A stretch of DNA of 64,000 nt, taken from the NCBI GenBank assembly GCA_028752905.1, contig JAQNBH010000303.1, forward strand, positions 1-64,000, written 5' to 3'. Positions within the stretch are counted from its first letter, which is position 1, and each line of letters starts with the position of its first letter. Position numbers and translations under genes: made by a program. Under the pieces are notes generated by a model. The model ran no database searches and was not told the origin of the DNA. It saw nothing but the letters and a program-made list of their open reading frames with translations. Below, piece after piece: positions 56,401-64,000 of this stretch. Source of the DNA: Cladorhizidae sp. MBARI D1340-BT2 (lineage: Eukaryota > Porifera > Demospongiae > Poecilosclerida > Cladorhizidae).

Positions 56401-59400
56401 AATTAGAAAAGCTAGACCCAGAGAGTTGGTTCCCACAATTAGAAAAGCCAGTCCCAGAGAGTTGGCGCCCACAATTAGAAAAGCCAGCCCCAGAGAGTTG
56501 GTGGCCACAATGAGAAAAGCCTGCCCCAGAGAGTTGGTGCCCACAATTAGAAAAGCCAGCCCCAGAGAGTTGGTGCCCACAATTAGAAAAGCAGTTCCCA
56601 GAAAGTTGGTGCCCACAATTAGAAAAGCCAGCCCCAGAGAGTTGGTGCCCACAAAGCCAGCCCCAGAGAGTTGATGCCCACAATTAGAAAAGCCGTTCCC
56701 AGAAAGTTGGTGCCCACAATTAGAATAGCCGTTCCCAGAGAGTTGATGCCCGCAATTAGAAAATCCGTTCCCAGTGATGGTGCCCACAATTAGAAAAGCC
56801 AACCCCAGAGAGTTGGTGCCCACAATTAGTAAATCCGTTCCCAGTGAGTTGTTGCCCACAATTAGAAAAGACGGCTCTCAGGGAGTTGGTGCCCACAATT
56901 AGAAAAGCCAGCCCCAGAGAGTTGGTGTCCACAATTAGAAAAGCCAGCCCCAGAGAGTTGGTGCCCACAATTAGAAAAGCCAGACCCAGAGAGTTGGTGC
57001 CCACAATTAGAAAAGCCAGCCCCAGAGAGTTGGTGCACACAATTAGAAAAGCCAGTCCCAGAGAGTTGGCGCCCACAATTAGAAAAGCCAGCCACAGAGA
57101 GTTGCTGCCCACAATTAGAAAAGCCAGCCCCAGAGAGTTGGTGCCCGCAATTAGAAAAGCCAGCCCCAGAGAGTCAATTAGAAAAGCCAGCCCCAGAGAG
57201 TTGGTGCCCACAATTAGAAAAGCCAGCCCCAGAGAGTTGGTGCCCGCAATTAGAAAAGCCAGCCCCAGAGAGTTGGTGCCCACAATTAGAAAAGTCAGCC
57301 CCAGAGAGTTGGTGCCCACAATTAGAAAAGCCAGCCCAAGAGAGTTGGTGCCCGCAATTAGAAAAGCCAGCCCAAGAAAGTTGATGCCTACAATTAGAAA
57401 AGCCAGCCCCAGAGAGTTGGTGCCCGCAATTAGAAAAGCCAACCCCAGAGAGTTAGTGCCCGCAATTAGAAAAGCCAGTCCCAGAGAGTTGGTGCCCACA
57501 ATTAGAAAAGCCAGCCCCAGAGAGTTAGTGCCCGCAATTAGAAAAGCCAGCCCCAGAGAGTTAGTGCCCGCAATTAGAAAAGCCAGCCCCAGAGAGTTAG
57601 TGCACACAATTAGAAAAGCCAGCCACAGAGAGTTGGTGCACACAATTAGAAAAGCCAGTCCCAGAGAGTTGGCGCCCACAATTAGAAAAGCCAGCCCCAG
57701 AGAGTTGATGCCCACAATTAGAAAAGCCAGCCCCAGAGAGTTGGTGCCCGCAATTAGAAAAGCCAGCCCCAGAGAGTTAGGCCCTCAATTATAAAAGACA
57801 GCCCCAGAGAGTCAATTAGAAAAGCCAGCCCCAGAGAGTTGGTGCCCACAATTAGAAAAACCAGCCCCAGAGAGTTAGGCCCTCAATTAGAAAAGCCAGC
57901 CCCAGAGAGTCAATTAGAAAAGCCAGCCCCAGAGAGTTGGTGCCCACAATTAGAAAAGCCAGCTCCAGAGAGTTGGTGCCCGCAATTAGAAAAGCCAGCC
58001 CCAGAGAGTTGGTGCCCACAATTAGAAAAGCCAGCCCCAGAGAGTTGGTGCCCGCAATTAGAAAAGCCAGCCCCAGAGAGTTAGTGCCCGCAATTAGAAA
58101 AGCCATTCCCAGAGAGTTAGTGCACACAATTAGAAAAGCCAGTCCCAGAGAGTTGGCTCCCACAATTAGAAAAGCCATCCCCAGAGAGTTGGTGCCCACA
58201 AAGCCAGCCCCAGAGAGTTGATGCCCACAATTAGAAAAGCAGTTCCCAGAAAGTTGGTGCCCACAATTAGAAAAGCCAGCCCCAGAGAGTTGGTGCCCAC
58301 AAAGCCAGCCCCAGAGAGTTGATGCCCACAATTAGAAAAGCCGTTCCCAGATAGTTGGTGCCCACAATTAGAATAGCCGTTCCCAGAGAGTTGATGCCCG
58401 CAATTAGAAAATCCGTTCCCAGTGATGGTGCCCACAATTAGAAAAGCCAACCCCAGAGAGTTGGTGCCCACAATTGTAGTAAATCCGTTCCCAGCGAGTT
58501 GTTGCCCACAATTAGAAAAGACGGCTCCCAGGGAGTTGGTGCCCACAATTAGAAAAGCCAGCCCCAGAGAGGTGGTGTCCACAATTAGAAAAACCAGCCC
58601 CAGAGAGTTGGTGCCCACAATTAGAAAAGCCAGTCCGAGAGAGTTGGTGCCCACAATTAGAAAAGCCAGCCCCAGAGAGTTGGTGCCCACAATTAGAAAA
58701 GCAGTTCCCAGAAAGTTGGTGCCCACAATTAGAAAAGCCAGCCCCAGAGAGTTGGTGCCCACAAAGCCAGCCCCAGAGAGTTGATGCCCACAATTAGAAA
58801 AGCCGTTCCCAGAGAGTTGGTGCCCACAATTAGTAAATCCGTTCCCAGTGAGTTGTTGCCCACAATTAGAAAAGACGGCTCCCAGGGAGTTGGTGCCCAC
58901 AATTAGAAAAGCCAGCCCCAGAGAGTTGGTGTCCACAATTAGAAAAACCAGCCCCAGAGAGTTGGTGCCCACAATTAGAAAAGCCAGCCCCAGAGAGTTG
59001 GTGTCCACAATTAGAAAAATCAGTCCCAGAGAGTTGGTGCCCACAATTAGAAAAGCCAGTCCGAGAGAGTTGGTGCCCGCAATTAGAAAAGCCAGCCCCA
59101 GAGAGTTGGTGCCCACAATTAGAAAAGCCAGCCCCAGAGAGTTAGTGCCCACAATTAGAAAAGCCATCCCCAGAGAGTTAGTGCCCGCAATTAGAAAAGC
59201 CAGCCCCAGAGAGTTAGTGCACACAATTAGAAAAGCCAGTCCCAGAGAGTTGGCGCCCACAATTAGAAAAGCCAGCCACAGAGAGTTGCTGCCCGCAATT
59301 AGAAAAGCCAGCCCCAGAGAGTTGGTGCCCACGATTAGAAAAGCCAGCCCCAGAGAGTTGGTGCCCACAATTAGAAAAGCCAGCCCCAGGAGTTAGTACC

Positions 59401-62400
59401 ACAATTAGGAAAGCCGTTCCCAGAGAGTTGATGCCCACAATTACAAAAGCCGTTCCCAGAAAGTTGGTGCCCACAATTAGAAAAGCCAGCCCGAGAGAGT
59501 CGGTGCCCACAATTAGAAAAGCCAGCCCGAGAGAGTCGGTGCCCACAATTAGAAAAGCCAGCCACAGAGAGTTGGTGCACACAATTAGAAAAGCCAGTCC
59601 CAGAGAGTTGGCGCCCACAATTAGAAAAGCCAGCCCCAGAGAGTTGATGCCCACAATTAGAAAAGCCAGCCCCAGAGAGTTGGTGCCTGCAATTAGAAAA
59701 GCCAGCCCCAGAGAGTTAGGCCCTCAATTATAAAAGACAGCCCCAGAGAGTTGGTGCCCACAATTAGAAAAGCCGTTCCCAGAAAGTTGGTGCCCACAAT
59801 TAGAATAGCCGTTCCCAGAGAGTTGATGCCCGCAATTAGAAAATCCGTTCCCAGTGATGGTGCCCACAATTAGAAAAGCCAACCCCAGAGAGTTGGTGCC
59901 CACAATTAGTAAATCCGTTCCCAGTGAGTTGTTGCCCACAATTAGAAAAGACAGCCCCAGAGAGTTAGGCCCTCAATTAGAAAAGCCAGCTCCAGAGAGT
60001 CAATTAGAAAAGCCAGCCCCAGAGAGTTGGTGCCCACAATTAGAAAAGCCAGCTCCAGAGAGTTGGTGCCCGCAATTAGAAAAGCCAGCCCCAGAGAGTT
60101 GGTGCCCACAATTAGAAAAGCCAGCCCCAGAGAGTTAGTGCCCGCAATTAGAAAAGCCAGCCCCAGAGAGTTAGTGCACACAATTAGAAAAGCCAGCCAC
60201 AGAGAGTTGCTGCCCACAATTAGAAAAACCAGACCCAGAGAGTTGGTTCCCACAATTAGAAAAGCCAGTCCCAGAGAGTTGGCGCCCACAATTAGAAAAG
60301 CCAGCCCCAGAGAGTTGGTGACCACAATTAGAAAAGCCTGCCCCAGAGAGTTGGTGCCCACAATTAGAAAAGCCAGCCCCAGAGAGTTGGTGCCCACAAT
60401 TAGAAAAGCAGTTCCCAGAAAGTTGGTGCCCACAATTAGAAAAGCCTGCCCCAGAGAGTTGATGCCCACAATTAGAAAAGCCGTTCCCAGAAAGTTGGTG
60501 CCCACAATTAGAATAGCCGTTCCCACAGAGTTGATGCCCGCAATTAGAAAATCCGTTCCCAGTGATGGTGCCCACAATTAGAAAAGCCAACCCCAGTGAG
60601 TTGTTGCCCACAATTAGAAAAGACGGCTCTCAGGGAGTTGGTGCCCACAATTAGAAAAGCCAGCCCCAGAAAGTTGGTGTCCACAATTAGAAAAGCCAGC
60701 CCCAGAGAGTTGGTGCCCACAATTAGAAAAGCCAGACCCAGAGAGTTGGTGCCCACAATTAGAAAAGCCAGCCCCAGAGAGTTGGTGCACACAATTAGAA
60801 AAGCAAGTCCCAGAGAGTTGGCGCCCACAATTAGAAAAGCCAGCCACAGAGAGTTGCTGCCCACAATTAGAAAAGCCAGCCCCAGAGAGTTGGTGCCCGC
60901 AATTAGAAAAGCCAGCCCCAGAGAGTCAATTAGAAAAGCCAGCCCCAGAGAGTTGGTGCCCACAATTAGAAAAGCCAGCCCCAGAGAGTTGGTGCCCGCA
61001 ATTAGAAAAGCCAGCCCCAGAGAGTTGGTGCCCACAATTAGAAAAGCCAGCCCCAGAGAGTTGGTGCCCACAATTAGAAAAGCCAGCCCAAGAGAGTTGG
61101 TGCCCGCAATTAGAAAAGCCAGCCCAAGAAAGTTGATGCCTACAATTAGAAAAGCCAGCCCCAGAGAGTTGGTGCCCACAATTAGAAAAGCCAGCCCCAG
61201 AGAGTTGGTGCCCGCAATTAGAAAAGCCAGCCCCAGAGAGTTGGTGCCCACAATTAGAAAAGCCAGCCCCCGAGAGTTGGTGCGCACAATTAGAAAAGCA
61301 AGCCCCAGAGAGTTGGTGCCCACAATTAGAAAAGCCAGCCCCCGAGAGTTGGTGCCCACAATTAGAAAAGCCAGCCCCAGAGAGTTGGTGCCCGCAATTA
61401 GAAAAGCCAACCCCAGAGAGTTAGTGCCCGCAATTAGAAAAGCCAGTCCCAGAGAGTTGGTGCCCACAATTAGAAAAGCCAGCCCCAGAGAGTTAATGCC
61501 CGCAATTAGAAAAGCCAGCCCCAGAGAGTTAGTGCCCGCAATTAGAAAAGCCAGCCCCAGAGAGTTAGTGCACACAATTAGAAAAGCCAGACACAGAGAG
61601 TTGGTGCACACAATTAGAAAAGCCAGTCCCAGAGAGTTGACGCACACAATTAGAAAAGCCAGCCCCAGAGAGTTGATGCCCACAATTAGAAAAGCCAGCC
61701 CCAGAGAGTTAGGCCCTCAATTATAAAAGACAGCCCCAGAGAGTCAATTAGAAAAGCCAGCCCCAGAGAGTTGGTGCCCACAATTAGAAAAACCAGCCCC
61801 AGAGAGTTAGGCCCTCAATTAGAAAAGCCAGCCCCAGAGAGTCAATTAGAAAAGCCAGCCCCAGAGAGTTGGTGCCCACAATTAGAAAAGCCAGCTCCAG
61901 AGAGTTGGTGCCCGCAATTAGAAAAGCCAGCCCCAGAGAGTTGGTGCCCACAATTAGAAAAGCCAGCCCCAGAGAGTTGGTGCCCGCAATTAGAAAAGCC
62001 AGCCCCAGAGAGTTAGTGCCCGCAATTAGAAAAGCCAGCCCCAGAGAGTTAGTGCACACAATTAGAAAAGCCAGTCCCAGAGAGTTGGCGCCCACAATTA
62101 GAAAAGCCATCCCCAGAGAGTTGGTGCCCACAAAGCCAGCCCCAGAGAGTTGGTGCCCACAATTAGAATAGCCGTTCCCAGAGAGTTGATGCCCGCAATT
62201 AGAAAATCCGTTCCCAGTGATGGTGCCCACAATTAGAAAAGCCAACCCCAGAGAGTTGGTGCCCACAATTGTAGTAAATCCGTTCCCAGCGAGTTGTTGC
62301 CCACAATTAGAAAAGACGTCTCCCAGGGAGTTGGTGCCCACAATTAGAAAAGCCAGTCCGAGAGAGTTGGTGCCCACAATTAGAAAAGCCAGCCCCAGAG

Positions 62401-64000
62401 AGTTGGTGCCCACAATTAGAAAAGCAGTTCCCAGAAAGTTGGTGCCCACAATTAGAAAAGCCAGCCCCAGAGAGTTGGTGCCCACAAAGCCAGCCCCAGA
62501 GAGTTGATGCCCACAATTAGAAAAGCCGTTCCCAGAGAGTTGGTGCCCACAATTAGTAAATCCGTTCCCAGTGAGTTGTTGCCCACAATTAGAAAAGACG
62601 GCTCCCAGGGATTTGGTGCCCACAATTAGAAAAGCCAGCCCCAGAGCGTTAGTGCCCGCAATTAGAAAAGCCAGTCCCAGAGAGTTGGTGCCCACAATTA
62701 GAAAAGCCAGCCCCAGAGAGTTAATGCCCGCAATTAGAAAAGCCAGCCCCAGAGAGTTAGTGCCCGCAATTAGAAAAGCCAGCCCCAGAGAGTTAGTGCA
62801 CACAATTAGAAAAGCCAGACACAGAGAGTTGGTGCACACAATTAGAAAAGCCAGCCCCAGAGAGTTGATGCCCACAATTAGAAAAGCCAGCCCCAGAGAG
62901 TTAGGCCCTCAATTATAAAAGACAGCCCCAGAGAGTCAATTAGAAAAGCCAGCCCCAGAGAGTTGGTGCCCACAATTAGAAAAACCAGCCCCAGAGAGTT
63001 AGGCCCTCAATTAGAAAAGCCAGCCCCAGAGAGTCAATTAGAAAAGCCAGCCCCAGAGAGTTGGTGTCCACAATTAGAAAAACCAGTCCCAGAGAGTTGG
63101 TGCCCGCAATTAGAAAAGCCAGCCCCAGAGAGTTGGTGCCCGCAATTAGAAAAGCCAGCCCCAGAGAGTTGGTGTCCACAATTAGAAAAAACAGTCCCAG
63201 AGAGTTGGTGCCCACAATTAGAAAAGCCAGTCCCAGAGAGTTGGCGCCCACAATTAGAAAAGCCAGCCACAGAGAGTTGCTGCCCGCAATTAGAAAAGCC
63301 AGACCCAGAGAGTTGGTTCCCACAATTAGAAAAGCCAGCCCCAGAGAGTTAGTGCCCGCAATTAGAAAAGCCAGTCCCAGAGAGTTGGTGACCACAATTA
63401 GAAAAGCCAGCCCCAGAGAGTTAGTGCCCGCAATTAGAAAAGCCAGCCCCAGAGAGTTAGTGCCCGCAATTAGAAAAGCCAGCCCCAGAGAGTTAGTGCA
63501 CACAATTAGAAAAGCCAGCCACAGAGAGTTGGTGCACACAATTAGAAAAGCCAGTCCCAGAGAGTTGGCGCCCACAATTAGAAAAGCCAGCCCCAGAGAG
63601 TTGATGCCCACAATTAGAAAAGCCAGCCCCAGAGAGTTGGTGCCCGCAATTAGAAAAGCCAGCCCCAGAGAGTTAGGCCCTCAATTATAAAAGACAGCCC
63701 CAGAGAGTCAATTAGAAAAGCCAGCCCCAGAGAGTTGGTGCCCACAATTAGAAAAGCCAGCTCCAGAGAGTTGGTGCGCGCAATTAGAAAAGCCAGCCCC
63801 AGAGAGTTGGTGCCCACAATTAGAAAAGCCAGCCCCAGAGAGTTGGTGCCCGCAATTAGAAAAGCCAGCCCCAGAGAGTTAGTGCCCGCAATTAGAAAAG
63901 CCAGCCCCAGAGAGTTAGTGCACACAATTAGAAAAGCCAGTCCCAGAGAGTTGGCGCCCACAATTAGAAAAGCCATCCCCAGAGAGTTGGTGCCCACAAA
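50474..64000. repeat. 36-bp satellite array, about 375 copies, open at the window end
   Basis: The period is 36; the common unit contains AGAAAAGCCAGCCCCAGAGA and TTGGTGCCCACAATT. Variants include GCCCGCAATT, 24-bp units (GAGAGTCAATTAG), GTTAGGCCCTCAATT, AAATCCGTTCCCAGTGATGG and GCCCACAAAGCC. Large blocks recur: 54571-55050 matches 57852-58331 (3281 bp), and 56844 onward matches 60596 onward (3752 bp). Earlier, 51743 onward matches 56354 onward (4611 bp). Because the period is twelve codons, ORFs of 150-615 codons exist on both strands; these are not genes. Confidence 0.98.

Noticed and set aside
29218..58331. Nearly equal higher-order offsets in two unrelated arrays (3285 and 3281 bp)
   Set aside because: The arrays share no unit sequence, other offsets in each differ, and a common mechanism is not needed; it is treated as coincidence.
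1..64000. tRNA, rRNA or other structured RNA genes
   Set aside because: No cloverleaf with A/B boxes or conserved rRNA segments was noticed by eye; a covariance-model search was not possible.

Overview
The window looks like nuclear DNA of an animal, probably a marine invertebrate. It has spliced exon-like islands with GT/AG borders, class II transposons with metazoan-style inverted repeats, TTAGGG-containing satellite DNA, TAGCTAGC- and ACATGT-rich spacers, and no bacterial operon, ribosome binding site or CRISPR. The species cannot be fixed from the sequence. The spacer style would suit a sponge, mollusc, annelid or amphioxus; this is a weak inference.

Layout: roughly 47 of 64 kb is tandem repeat, in more than a dozen arrays. 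They run from left to right: 53 bp (1-5904), about 17-18 bp (5961-6104), 36 bp (13909-14347), CACTCCACA-type (15385-15643), 45 bp (16831-18076), 46 bp (19017-20176), 34 bp (20268-21055), 69 bp (21733-23209), 39 bp (23770-24096), 24 bp with an embedded telomere-like AGGGTTAGGG (24194-35381, plus an island at 36465-36675), 67 bp (38309-40473), 58 bp related to the 67 bp unit (41085-49090), and a second, unrelated 36 bp family (50474 to the window end). Several arrays have higher-order structure of 0.5 to 5 kb. Most long ORFs in the window are translations of these arrays and are not genes.

The most unusual single-copy part is about 5905-13400. It has a different texture (CpG- and TCGA-rich, many short overlapping ORFs) and carries a decayed or frameshifted ribonucleotide reductase large-subunit homologue. 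Its motif order is right, but the radical cysteine position reads Gly (NLGMEI). This is best explained as an endogenous large-DNA-virus segment, possibly herpesvirus-like. A 988 bp PIF/Harbinger-type transposon with a TTA target duplication sits inside it at 6245-7232.

From about 14.9 to 50.2 kb the islands between arrays carry short exon-like open stretches, nearly all on the + strand, with good splice borders. Several have compatible phases: 15692-15864, 16050-16089, 18658-18719 and 21387-21430; and 40482-40553 with 40692-40779. The arrays would then lie in introns of one or more host genes of unrecognised function. A 193 bp Tc1/mariner-type MITE (19048-19240) is inserted in the 46 bp satellite, whose other copies show the empty site. 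A minus-strand coding remnant (37116-37380) sits between A/T- and G/C-run inverted repeats.
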